Program-made: the position numbers and the translations under genes
NCBI RefSeq assembly: GCF_008297975.1
Contig: NZ_VLNY01000002.1
Span: forward strand, 62,001-126,000
Reading direction: 5' to 3'
Source of the DNA: Antrihabitans cavernicola
GTDB taxonomy: Bacteria; Actinomycetota; Actinomycetes; Mycobacteriales; Mycobacteriaceae
Length of the DNA stretch: 64,000 nt
In this document: piece by piece, positions 17,047 through 25,160 of the stretch
Layout of the letters: each line of letters begins with the position of its first letter
Position numbering within the stretch: the first letter of the stretch is position 1
The notes under the pieces: model-generated
Told to the model about the DNA's origin: nothing
Seen by the model: only the letters and a program-made list of their open reading frames with translations
The model's database searches: none

Positions 17047-17703
17047 ATGACGACCAACGCGCTCAAGTGGACCAACCATCCGGGCTGGCCTGCGGATCTC
17101 GGTCCGTTGCGGGTCGCGGCAGGCCAGGTGTCGCTGCGCCCGATCCGGCTGCGCGATGCCGGCGCGTGGAGCCGAATCCGGACTCGCGACCGCGATCACC
17201 TGCAGCCGTGGGAACCCACGGGGACCGGGCAGTGGGAAGCCCGCCACCAGGCCGCGAACTGGCCGGGGCTGTGGTCGAGTCTGAAATCGGAAGCCCGCAA
17301 GGGACACATGCTTCCGATGGTGATCGAGCTCGATGGTGAGTTCGCAGGTCAGATCACCGTCGGCAACATCGTTCGTGGTGCGTTGCGCTCGGCGTGGATC
17401 GGCTATTGGGTCGCAAAGGATCTCGGCGGGCAGGGTGTCGCGACGGCGGCGCTGGCGCTGGGCCTCGACCACTGCTTCGGCCCGGTCGGCCTGCACCGGG
17501 TCGAGGCGACCGTGCGTCCGGAAAACCTTGCAAGCCAAGCGGTTCTGCGCAATGTCGGCTTTCGCGAAGAGGGCGTACTGAAGCGCTACCTCGACGTCGA
17601 CGGGGCTTGGCGAGACCATCTGCTGGTCGGCATAACAGTCGAAGAGGTTGCAGGAACCATCACCGACAGGCTGGTCAGGACAGGGAAGGCGACGTGGTCG
17701 TAG
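17047..17703 (+). CDS. rimJ: RimJ-like GNAT acetyltransferase
   Basis: This 218-residue GNAT protein contains RPIRLRDAGAWSRIR, RDRDHLQPWEP, GYWVAKDLGGQGVATAALALG (acetyl-CoA loop) and HRVEATVRPENLASQAVLRNVGF, the typical ribosomal-protein N-acetyltransferase pattern. The ATG lies one base after the moeA stop. It matches Rv0995 in order and length. The substrate is unproven; RimJ acetylates the N-terminus of S5 in E. coli. Confidence 0.88.
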   Translation: MTTNALKWTNHPGWPADLGPLRVAAGQVSLRPIRLRDAGAWSRIRTRDRDHLQPWEPTGTGQWEARHQAANWPGLWSSLKSEARKGHMLPMVIELDGEFAGQITVGNIVRGALRSAWIGYWVAKDLGGQGVATAALALGLDHCFGPVGLHRVEATVRPENLASQAVLRNVGFREEGVLKRYLDVDGAWRDHLLVGITVEEVAGTITDRLVRTGKATWS

Positions 17704-17847
17704 GCGGCACTGTCCGCGTGTGACTGGAGTGACACGTGTGTAGTTCGGCCCGGCGAGTCTGCAGGGTCCGCCGACCTGATCGCACTAGCCTTGAGCTCGT
17801 CAGGGGTGTCGTTCGCACCGGTCGACGGGTAGGAGGTGCTAGGCGCA

Positions 17848-18681
17848 ATGCCGAATTCGTTCTTATGGATCGGCTTGGTTGCGCTGTGGCTCTTCGTGCT
17901 CTTTCCTATGTTGGCGGACAAGCACCCTCGCATACGGCAGACCACCGATGCTGCGCTGGCGACGCGGGTTTTGCACCGCGGCGGATCGAAGCGCCGGACG
18001 GATCGCGGCCCAGCGTCCGGGCATGAAAGTGATCCGAACTGGCTGCCTCGCCCACAACGGTCGCGGGTAGTTGCACGTTCCGAGGACCCAGGCACTGACG
18101 CGGAGGACCTGATGGATACTGACGCCGAAGAAGAATCCACCGAGACGGCGGAGACGGAAGCGCCACGCGAACGTATCGCGGTCGCGGAACGTGACGAGGC
18201 GCCGACCGAGCGCCCGCCGGTCCGGCGGGGTCGCGGCGGTTTCGATCCCGAAGCCGACGCCATCGCACGGGCAGAGCGATACGCATTCCGTCAGCGGGCC
18301 GTGCTTGGTCTTGTGCTGGCGACGATTCTGACAGCTGCACTGGCCGTGGTGATCTCGTCGACGATGTGGTGGGTATGTGGCCTGGCCGCGATGGTTCTGG
18401 TCGGATACCTGAGTTACCTCCGCAAGCAGGTTCGGATGGAGGAGGACATCCGTCGCCGCCGAATGGCGCGGTTGAGTCGGGCCCGCCTGGGTGTCGAGTC
18501 ACGATCGGACGACGAGCTCAAGTTGGTGCCTGCCCGGCTGCGCCGGCCAGGAGCGGTAGTCCTCGAAGTCGACGACGAAGATCCGGTGTTCGACCACCTC
18601 GATCACCATGACGTCCACGCGGCCGACGACGCTTCCGATCCCGGAAGCGAACTCCATATTCGGCGGGCTGCGGGGGAGTGA
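17848..18681 (+). CDS. One-span membrane protein, candidate Glp receptor (GLPR-like)
   Basis: This 277-residue protein has an N-terminal hydrophobic helix (MPNSFLWIGLVALWLFVLFP). A long charged cytosolic region follows, then a hydrophobic hairpin (VLGLVLATILTAALAVVISS plus MWWVCGLAAMVLVGYLSYL), and a basic/acidic C-terminal region. AGGAGG lies 11 bases before the ATG. It occupies the place of Rv0996, downstream of moeA and rimJ. In Corynebacterium the neighbouring membrane protein GLPR anchors Glp and links FtsZ to polar growth. Position and topology fit, but sequence alone does not prove the function. Confidence 0.65.
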   Translation: MPNSFLWIGLVALWLFVLFPMLADKHPRIRQTTDAALATRVLHRGGSKRRTDRGPASGHESDPNWLPRPQRSRVVARSEDPGTDAEDLMDTDAEEESTETAETEAPRERIAVAERDEAPTERPPVRRGRGGFDPEADAIARAERYAFRQRAVLGLVLATILTAALAVVISSTMWWVCGLAAMVLVGYLSYLRKQVRMEEDIRRRRMARLSRARLGVESRSDDELKLVPARLRRPGAVVLEVDDEDPVFDHLDHHDVHAADDASDPGSELHIRRAAGE

Positions 18682-18769
18682 TGAGTGGCTGCGGCCGACG
18701 GACAGACCTCGATTCGTAGCGGCGTCGGGTGTACTGCTAAAGTTGCGCAGCGCGGTCGAAGAAACCGCA

Positions 18770-18846
18770 CGGGGCTGTGGCGCAGTTGGTAGCGCGCTTC
18801 GTTCGCATCGAAGAGGTCAGGGGTTCGATTCCCCTCAGCTCCACCA
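18770..18846 (+). tRNA. tRNA-Ala (anticodon CGC)
   Basis: A complete cloverleaf can be drawn. The acceptor stem GGGGCTG pairs with CAGCTCC, with one G-U pair. The D arm contains GCGCAGTTGGTAGCGC, and the anticodon stem CTTCG/CGAAG encloses the loop TTCGCAT, giving anticodon CGC. The T arm is AGGGGTTCGATTCCCCT, and the gene encodes its own CCA end. It sits at the junction between the conserved galU-moeA block and the accessory segment to its right. Confidence 0.96.
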
Positions 18847-18998
18847 TTACTCGGCTTCTGTCGAAAGCGTAAAGCTGGTCGTCTGACCGGCATTCGGCCA
18901 ATTCAGTTCGCAGGCAAACTGGCTCCGCGCGTTGGTAGGATTGGGCACCTTGCCATCTTTGACAGGGATTGCTTGTCACTACTTTCGAAAGAGCCCCG

Positions 18999-19457
18999 AT
19001 GCAGTTTCAAATCGTCGAACGTGACGAAACTTGGGTTGCAGGGCTACCTGTGCGGAGCCCGAAACGTGCGCTCGGGCGGCTACGGGATCTCGCGCTCGAA
19101 GAAGCATGGTCTGCGGTTTTGAAACAACAAATCGGCGGTCCCCTGGCGTCGATCTATACGGATTTCGCTCCCGACCTCTACACGTACAACACGCAGATCG
19201 TGGGCTACCAATGCTCGTCGCTCGACGAGGTAACTCGCGGCCATATTGTCGCTCGCGTACCGCGGGGTCGGTATGCAGTTTTTTCCGCAGTCGGCGAGTT
19301 CCCGAACGTTATGACCGACCTGTGGACTCAGATCACGTATGCCGAAGAACACGGTCAGATCAAGAGATCTTTCTTGGGTGACTTCGAGTGTTATCCGCAC
19401 GCGTATGGGATCGAGATGTTCCTAGCTATCGAATCCGAACCCTCGAGTTCGACATGA
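18999..19457 (+). CDS. Stand-alone GyrI-like effector-binding protein (first of a pair)
   Basis: This 152-residue protein has the fold pattern of GyrI-like/AraC effector-binding domains. The N-terminal strand MQFQIVERDETWVAGLPVRS is followed by the second-half motif VPRGRYAVFSAVGEFPNVMT, an amphipathic helix, and the end FECYPHAYGIEMFLAIE. There is no DNA-binding domain, so it resembles integron-cassette (Cass2-like) or stand-alone GyrI-type proteins that bind cationic or hydrophobic small molecules. The start is the ATG giving MQFQIVE rather than an upstream TTG. It overlaps the next gene, a second copy of the same fold, by four bases (ATGA). The ligand is unknown. Confidence 0.68.
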   Translation: MQFQIVERDETWVAGLPVRSPKRALGRLRDLALEEAWSAVLKQQIGGPLASIYTDFAPDLYTYNTQIVGYQCSSLDEVTRGHIVARVPRGRYAVFSAVGEFPNVMTDLWTQITYAEEHGQIKRSFLGDFECYPHAYGIEMFLAIESEPSSST

Positions 19458-19891
19458 CGCACGAGATAGTCGTCCGGGAAGCGCAGATTTTCGGTGGGCT
19501 CGTCATACCCCGCGTGCTACCGGGCTTCAAGACGAGCGGCAGCGATCTCGTGGAGTTCCTGAAGGGCCGCTTGCGGGACCGGGATCGGCAGGCCGCCGAA
19601 GATATCTATACCATCTACATCCCCGATCCATCTGGGCAAAACAATGCACTGGTTTGTTTTGCCTACGATTATCATTCTGAAATTCCGATTGGGGACGTAT
19701 TTGCTAGATCCCCTAAAGGAATATATGCGATCTTCCGGCCCATTGGCGAATACTCGGACCCGGTTGAGGACGTTTGGGCACAAGTCCACGGCGCTGCGGA
19801 TTCGGGTGAAATCAATCGCGCATTCGCTGAGGAAATCGAGATTCTGCATCCCGATGGGGGTATCGAGTTACATATCTCGATCTCCTTGTGA
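19454..19891 (+). CDS. Stand-alone GyrI-like effector-binding protein (second of a pair)
   Basis: This 145-residue paralogue of the gene before it starts MTHEIVVREAQIFGGLVIP. It has the second repeat SPKGIYAIFRPIGEYSDPVE, a helix (DVWAQVHGAADSGEINRAF) and the end EEIEILHPDGGIELHISIS. The ATG overlaps the upstream stop, so the two products are probably made together and may pair. No helix-turn-helix is present. It is followed by 353 bases without a gene. Base composition drifts toward AT at the 3' end. Confidence 0.68.
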   Translation: MTHEIVVREAQIFGGLVIPRVLPGFKTSGSDLVEFLKGRLRDRDRQAAEDIYTIYIPDPSGQNNALVCFAYDYHSEIPIGDVFARSPKGIYAIFRPIGEYSDPVEDVWAQVHGAADSGEINRAFAEEIEILHPDGGIELHISISL

Positions 19892-20244
19892 CTGAAACTA
19901 GCTGAGCAGCAACACCGGTCGATAGGGCCTATGCTGCAACTTCCTTCGCACCGCAAATAAGTGGCTTACATGCCGACCGTCGTTCGCCGGGATTCGAGAT
20001 TATTCCCGCTGGTTTTTGAGCAAGCCTTTAGCGGATAATCGGGATTCCTGCAACGCTTGGTCGGGTTCGGTAGCAGTGTTGCTGATCTCGTCCCCGCTTC
20101 GCAGGGATTTTTAGGCTTCCCGTCACAATAGGGCGCCGGGTTCGAAGGTCAGTTAGGTAGATTTCCGACGGACAAGGATCTCTGCGACGGGAGGCCGCGG
20201 TGAATCGACAGTCGATTCACCTGCCTGCCTGAAGGGACCTGGCT
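19892..20244. other. Intergenic region in the accessory segment
   Basis: No supported gene. The right end carries a 23-base perfect palindrome (20199-20221) just before the DUF6875-type gene. AT-rich tracts around 19960-20120 could hold promoters. No tRNA-derived repeat or attachment site copy was found here. Confidence 0.5.
20199..20221. promoter_or_regulatory. Perfect palindrome 24 bases before a start codon
   Basis: Arms GGTGAATCGAC and GTCGATTCACC flank a single central A. It ends 23 bases before the ATG of the DUF6875-type gene, overlapping the likely promoter or leader. The centre TCGACAGTCGA is also the centre of a shorter palindrome ahead of the GGDEF-EAL gene (23121-23133, read on the other strand), which hints at a shared repressor. 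It could instead act as a leader hairpin. Confidence 0.5.
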
Positions 20245-20898
20245 ATGCATTGCACCGCAACCTTGGTAGATCCGGCCGCCACTGAACTCAGAATCGCAAG
20301 TCTATTCACAGCCTCACCTGAGTCAGGGCTTGAAGAGCACACGGCGACGATGAGGCGCTGGGTGTTGGAATTCCTAAGCAAGTCGCACCCTGATCTGGGG
20401 CGAAAGGGTCCAGTCTGCCCCTATACGTCCCCGGCGATCAAACGTGATCTGCTCTGGGTGGCGTTTCTGCGTGGCGGTGACCTCGAACGTGACGACATCA
20501 CCCGAGCGTTGACCGCGATCATCCAAGAATTTCGACGGCGTCCACCAACGGACGGGGACGACTCGCATCTCAAATCAGTCGTCCTCGCTTTCCCGGACTT
20601 CAGTGATGTCACGTTGATCGAATCGATTCAACTGGAGTTCAAGAACTTGTTCATAAAGTACGGCTTGATGGTTGGTCAATTCTATCCGGGCTGCGACGTC
20701 GGGGGTCTCTGGAATCCAGATTTCAAAGCACTCGATGCGCCGTATCCTATGCTCGCCGTGCGGCACATGACTGAAACCGATTATCCCTTTCTGGTCGAGA
20801 ACGAAGAATGGCTTAACGCCTATTTCACTCACTTTGCTCCCCGAATACCAACCAGGGTTCGATCGGACATGATCAAACGCCTTCTTGTTAGTGCTTGA
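20245..20898 (+). CDS. DUF6875-type protein of unknown function
   Basis: This 217-residue soluble protein has the pattern SHPDLGRKGPVCPYTSPAI near residue 50, then LLWVAFLRGGDL and FPDFSDVTLIESIQLEFK. It ends FYPGCDVGGLWNPDFKALD followed by YPMLAVRHMTETDYPFL. I recall this pattern from the family annotated DUF6875 in actinobacteria and proteobacteria, often near biosynthetic or redox genes. No catalytic motif is recognised; the conserved Cys-Pro and Tyr-Pro-Gly-Cys points might be functional. GAAGGGA precedes the ATG. A palindrome directly upstream suggests specific regulation. Confidence 0.65.
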   Translation: MHCTATLVDPAATELRIASLFTASPESGLEEHTATMRRWVLEFLSKSHPDLGRKGPVCPYTSPAIKRDLLWVAFLRGGDLERDDITRALTAIIQEFRRRPPTDGDDSHLKSVVLAFPDFSDVTLIESIQLEFKNLFIKYGLMVGQFYPGCDVGGLWNPDFKALDAPYPMLAVRHMTETDYPFLVENEEWLNAYFTHFAPRIPTRVRSDMIKRLLVSA

Positions 20899-21223
20899 CG
20901 GTGGGTACGCCGGTAGGCAATTGTGTATCGCGCGCCGAGCGGTGCGAGCCGCGACCTGAATTTCACAGACCTAACCAATCGGCCACCTTCTATCTCGTGA
21001 CACTGGCTGGCTCGACGGTTGCGGACCGACCGGTAGGAATGTCACATCTAGGCAATGGTCGGCCGTCCACAACGCTCTGCGCATGCCCGGCACCGAATTC
21101 GTGGCTCTCATGCCGTTTCGCTCTTCATGGTGAATAATGCTACTTAGGTGAGATGACAGTTGTTTCACGTCGACCTACGCAAGTTGATCTATTCGTATCC
21201 GCTATGCGACCGATAGGACCTGG
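20899..21223. other. Intergenic region before the GNAT-ThiF operon
   Basis: About 325 bases without a supported gene; a frame of about 80 codons at its left side has no recognisable product. It probably contains the promoter of the GNAT-ThiF pair. No strong inverted repeat was seen. Confidence 0.45.
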
Positions 21224-21982
21224 ATGAATTACCTAAATCCCGCCGACTTGGCCAGCGGGCCGAGTGGTCGGCCGGTGCATTTGAGTTACACGATCGCGAA
21301 CACTGAATGCCGAGTGGTTGCGACGACTCCAAGTGAAAGCCGCGAGCTCTGGGATCAGTATCTGCAAGGCGCACAACGCGCGTACCGCCGGTTCGGAGTA
21401 GAGGGCGCGCTAGAGTTGGACGCCATTCGAGACGGCCGAACGACGTCTCTATTCTTGGTAGCAATCGACCACCTCGGATCTGGACGCGTTGTTGCTGGCG
21501 CACGGGCACAGGGCCCGTATCGCTCCGCCAGCGAATCTCATGCCGTTGCCGAGTGGCAGGATCACCCGGGCCAAGAAGATGTGCGAACGATGATTGAAGA
21601 GCGAATTCCTCATGGGGTCGTTGAGGTCAAGGGCGCTTGGGTATCAGAAGATGCAGTCGAAAAGTCGGAGCTGTTTCATTTCCTCGCAAGAAGCCCGATC
21701 ATGTCGTTGACAATACTGAATGCGAGGTTCACAGTCGGCACCGCAGGATCCGATTATCATTGGCGAGAATGGGGTTCTTCTGGTGGGGTCATTGCGACGG
21801 AAATTCCACCTGCGCCGTATCCATCGGAAAAATACCAAGCAAAAGTGATATGGTGGGATCGAGAAACTTATCCGTACCTTGCAAGTTCGTTCCATGCAGT
21901 AAGTGCTCTCCATGAAATTGCTGAACTGTTAGGTGGCGTCCGCATTCTTCCTGAGCGCCACGCTTCTGGGCAAGCGTCATGA
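21224..21982 (+). CDS. GNAT-fold protein with LuxI/autoinducer-synthase-like features
   Basis: The 252-residue product shows an acyltransferase-like core. A helix region RELWDQYLQGAQRAYRRFGV is followed by an acidic strand ALELDAI and FLVAIDHLGSGRVVAGARA, then VVEVKGAWVSEDAVEKSELF and a late NARFTVGTAG. It ends with a conserved-looking PPAPYPSEKYQAKVIWWDRE. The order (aromatic/basic helix, acidic strand, hydrophobic strand then G-R) recalls LuxI- and FeeM-type N-acyl synthases, but the exact catalytic residues cannot be assigned by eye. It overlaps the ThiF-like gene by four bases (ATGA), so the two probably act in one pathway. Codon use is more AT-rich than the core genes. Confidence 0.55.
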   Translation: MNYLNPADLASGPSGRPVHLSYTIANTECRVVATTPSESRELWDQYLQGAQRAYRRFGVEGALELDAIRDGRTTSLFLVAIDHLGSGRVVAGARAQGPYRSASESHAVAEWQDHPGQEDVRTMIEERIPHGVVEVKGAWVSEDAVEKSELFHFLARSPIMSLTILNARFTVGTAGSDYHWREWGSSGGVIATEIPPAPYPSEKYQAKVIWWDRETYPYLASSFHAVSALHEIAELLGGVRILPERHASGQAS

Positions 21983-23088
21983 GCGGAATAGAAGTGCCAA
22001 CGTACCGTGCTCGGATCCTGAGCGACAATAACGAAGTTGATATCCAAACGGTCAATTCGTTACGAGCTGATCCAGGCATAGAGTTCATAGACGTGCTCGA
22101 TTCGCAGGTGAACGAGCTTGTAGGTTTGTTACCTTCGCCACCTCCGGATTTGCTCTCGGAACCATACGCCTGGGTGTATTATTCTTGGCGTCGAAGTGTA
22201 GTCCGATCGTTAGGCCCGAAAGCTTATCGCGCAGTGCGCCTCGATAGAAATAGAAATAAAATCACTCGTGAAGAACAGGACCGTCTCGGAAAATTTCGGA
22301 TAGGCGTCGTAGGGCTTAGTGTCGGGCACGCCATTGCATACACTCTTGCGATGGAGGGATTGTGCAGAGAATTGCGTCTTGCGGATTTCGACAATATTGA
22401 GTTGACCAACCTTAATAGAATACCCGCGTCAATGCTCGACCTCGGCTTGAATAAAGCAATCGTTGCTGCACGCAGGATAGCCGAAATTGATCCTTATCTT
22501 TCGGTCGTAGTATATCCATCTGGAGTATCCCGCGAAATGATGCCTGAGTTCGTCGACGGGCTAGACCTCGTGGTTGAGGAATGCGATTCTCTAGATATGA
22601 AAGTCGCTATACGCGACGCTGCGATCGAGCGACGGATTCCGATCCTCATGGAGACGAGCGATCGCGGCCTCTTGGATGTCGAGCGATATGACCTCGAACC
22701 TGACCGAAAACAATTCCACGGGTTGCTCGGTGACGAGTTTGATTTTTCCGCAATCTCAGATCTTTCGCCGCGCGAAAAGATTCCGCACATACACCGCATA
22801 CTTGATGCGAGCGAATTTTCGCCGCGGCTGTTGGCATCATTTGACGAGGTGGGCCGGACGCTATCGACTTGGCCTCAGCTTGCGGGAGATGTTCAGCTCG
22901 GCGGAGCGTCAGTCGCGGCGGCGGTCCGTCGGATCGGTCTCGGGGAGCCTTTGAAATCCGGCAGGACTAGGGTCGATATCGAGCATTCCCTGGACAATGT
23001 CAGTGAACCGGCGGTCTCGGAAGAGGGCAGCAGACTGCGTCGTGGATCCGCAGATTCCGCCATAGGTCCGAACGTCCATACACAATGA
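21979..23088 (+). CDS. ThiF/E1-like adenylyltransferase, resembles N-terminal half of Rv1355c
   Basis: This 369-residue protein has an N-terminal region ending in the motif EPYAWVYYSWRRSVVR and a ThiF-type Rossmann core: RIGVVGLSVGHAIAYTLAME, then LRLADFDNIELTNLNRIP, then LVVEECDSLDMKVAIRDAA. E1-like enzymes adenylylate a carboxyl group on a protein or small substrate. No CxxC zinc pairs or obvious catalytic cysteine are visible. M. tuberculosis Rv1355c has this same core followed by a nitroreductase-like domain, as I recall; that second half is absent here, where the chain ends in an unconserved Ser/Arg-rich tail. The link with the next gene (Rv1354c-like) is also seen in M. tuberculosis. 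The sequence is AT-rich for this genome. Confidence 0.72.
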   Translation: MSGIEVPTYRARILSDNNEVDIQTVNSLRADPGIEFIDVLDSQVNELVGLLPSPPPDLLSEPYAWVYYSWRRSVVRSLGPKAYRAVRLDRNRNKITREEQDRLGKFRIGVVGLSVGHAIAYTLAMEGLCRELRLADFDNIELTNLNRIPASMLDLGLNKAIVAARRIAEIDPYLSVVVYPSGVSREMMPEFVDGLDLVVEECDSLDMKVAIRDAAIERRIPILMETSDRGLLDVERYDLEPDRKQFHGLLGDEFDFSAISDLSPREKIPHIHRILDASEFSPRLLASFDEVGRTLSTWPQLAGDVQLGGASVAAAVRRIGLGEPLKSGRTRVDIEHSLDNVSEPAVSEEGSRLRRGSADSAIGPNVHTQ

Positions 23089-23120
23089 TCGCCCTTATCG
23101 GATAGGCGGGGTAACAGCAG

Positions 23121-23133
23121 GTCGACTGTCGAC
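23121..23133. promoter_or_regulatory. Palindrome GTCGACTGTCGAC ahead of the GGDEF-EAL gene
   Basis: A perfect 13-base palindrome with one central base lies 38 bases before the GTG start of the cyclic-di-GMP enzyme. Its centre, read on the minus strand, is TCGACAGTCGA, identical to the core of the palindrome ahead of the DUF6875-type gene. Confidence 0.42.
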
Positions 23134-23171
23134 GATCATCATGCGAACGCGCTCAGTGAGAGGGTCGGGAT

Positions 23172-25073
23172 GTGAACAGTACGGCTACCAGGAGAAGCCT
23201 CGAGCTACTCGTTTCCGAGATCGCTACATCGCTGATGGGTGTCGATGCGGCGACGATGGTTCCAACGACTGAAGTCATATTGGCGAGACTGCGTGCGTTT
23301 TTCGGTGTCGACCATACGTGCCTTCGGTATAACGATCATGAAATTCGTGCGTCGATCATGATTGCTGAATGCCCAAGCCGTGACGTGATTCCCGACCCGG
23401 ATCCTCTGGGAGTCGTCTACTTCGAGGACGCAGACGAGGTTTTCGCGCAGGCGGAGCATATGACAGACCTGATTTATGGTCGCCCAGGTTCGGGAACGGA
23501 GGGGTATCAGGAGCGAGTTCGTGAGGGTGCAGCCGCAATGGCTGCCGATGTCGTTGGTGATGGCGTTCCCGAGGCGTCGTTCCTTGCGGCGCCCCTCGTC
23601 TCAGCCGGCGTCCCCTCAGGATTCATCTCGCTCACTAAGTTTGGTGATCGTGAATTCGATGCCGACGAGATGAATGCCATGAGGGCAATCGCAGCCCTTT
23701 TTGCGCAGCTGAAGGCCCGCATTGCAGCTGAGGAGCAATTGCGGCACATAGCGTCACATGACGATCTGACTGGATTGTCGAACCGCCGGGCCCTTCTCGA
23801 ACACATGGAGGAGCGATTGGCGCCGGGAAGGCCTGGTCCGGTGGCGACGCTATTCATCGATCTGGACAGACTGAAGGCGCTCAACGACTTTCTCGGCCAT
23901 TCGGCCGGAGACCAGTTTATCTCAGCAATTGCGCGGCGGCTCCGTGATCAAACCGACCCGCGTGACATGATCGCCCGCCTCGGTGGCGATGAGTTCGTAA
24001 TCGTTCCTGCGCTTTCACTAGGCGCCGCTGCGGCAGAGAGTGAGGCGCAGCGCATCAGGAAACTGATTGGTGAGCGAGTCGAACTGGGCGGAGAGAAGGT
24101 CAGCCGCAGCGTGAGTATCGGTGTCGCGGTTGGGAATCCAGGCAGCACCTCGGTTTCGGATGTATTGCGCCAGGCCGACCAAGCTGTGATGGCAGCAAAG
24201 GCGAGCGGGGGAAATGGCATAGCTATTTTCACTGAGGAGATGAGGGCGCAGTACGAGCTCCGAGATGATATCGAGCTGAACTTGCGGCACGCTATCGAGA
24301 GCGAAGCGCTCTTTCTGCATTATCAACCAGAAGTTGATCTTCGAACTGGTCGTATCGAGGCAGTAGAGGCTCTCGTGCGATGGCAACATCCGACGCGGGG
24401 TCTCCTGTATCCAGGAGCGTTTATCGAGGTTGCGGAGGCGACGAATCTAGCCGGAGAAATTGGCCGCTGGGTAATTAGGAGTGCATGCCAGCAATTGGCG
24501 GACTGGAGAAAAGCCGGATTGGCCTCCGACATTGTGCTCAGGATAAATGTATCGCCGGTCCAGCTTGTAAGTCTCGATTTCGTCGCATCCGTGGACCAAG
24601 TGCTCGCGGAGTTTGGGATAGATGGCAAGTCTGTATGTTTTGAAATTACTGAGCACGTTGTAGTCCAAGACTTAGTGCGGACGCGAATTACGCTCCGAGG
24701 GCTGAAAGACATTGGTGTACAAGTCGCGATCGACGATTTCGGGACCGGCTACAGTTCGCTTGCACATCTGAAGGCGCTGACCGTCGACGCATTAAAGATC
24801 GACCTCGGATTCGTTCGTCGGCTGGGTGAGGACGCCGATGATCTTGCGATTGTAAAATCGATAGTTGGTCTTGCAAATTCGTTTGGTCTTGGTCTCGTGG
24901 CGGAGGGCGTTGAGACGGTCATTGCGGCCGAAACGCTTATAAGTGTCGGATGCTATCGCGCGCAGGGTTTCCTCTTGTCACTTCCAGTCGCGCCTTCGGA
25001 GATTGCCAAGCTATTGACGACGGGTTATATTTCTGTCGACTTTTCAGTAAACGACGAAGTCAACACGAATTGA
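23172..25073 (+). CDS. GAF-GGDEF-EAL cyclic-di-GMP enzyme (Rv1354c/DgcA-like)
   Basis: The 633-residue protein has an N-terminal GAF-type sensor (about 20-185), a GGDEF domain with an intact RLGGDEFVIV active site (about 190-355) and an EAL domain (about 370-620). The EAL domain has VEALVRWQHP, RINVSPVQL, EITEHVVVQD, DDFGTGYSSLAHLK and AEGVET, all in catalytically competent form. It could therefore both make and break cyclic-di-GMP. The inhibitory I-site normally has RxxD five residues before GGDEF; here it is DPRD, so product inhibition is probably lost. Domain order and wording closely resemble M. tuberculosis Rv1354c, which also neighbours a ThiF gene (Rv1355c). The start is GTG. Confidence 0.92.
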   Translation: MNSTATRRSLELLVSEIATSLMGVDAATMVPTTEVILARLRAFFGVDHTCLRYNDHEIRASIMIAECPSRDVIPDPDPLGVVYFEDADEVFAQAEHMTDLIYGRPGSGTEGYQERVREGAAAMAADVVGDGVPEASFLAAPLVSAGVPSGFISLTKFGDREFDADEMNAMRAIAALFAQLKARIAAEEQLRHIASHDDLTGLSNRRALLEHMEERLAPGRPGPVATLFIDLDRLKALNDFLGHSAGDQFISAIARRLRDQTDPRDMIARLGGDEFVIVPALSLGAAAAESEAQRIRKLIGERVELGGEKVSRSVSIGVAVGNPGSTSVSDVLRQADQAVMAAKASGGNGIAIFTEEMRAQYELRDDIELNLRHAIESEALFLHYQPEVDLRTGRIEAVEALVRWQHPTRGLLYPGAFIEVAEATNLAGEIGRWVIRSACQQLADWRKAGLASDIVLRINVSPVQLVSLDFVASVDQVLAEFGIDGKSVCFEITEHVVVQDLVRTRITLRGLKDIGVQVAIDDFGTGYSSLAHLKALTVDALKIDLGFVRRLGEDADDLAIVKSIVGLANSFGLGLVAEGVETVIAAETLISVGCYRAQGFLLSLPVAPSEIAKLLTTGYISVDFSVNDEVNTN

Positions 25074-25160
25074 TTGATTTCAGATTGATTGCGTAGAGCC
25101 GGTTGGAGTATTTTCTCCTTGTAGTCCGGTGGGCGATCGACTAGGACCAGGGGGCTCGAC

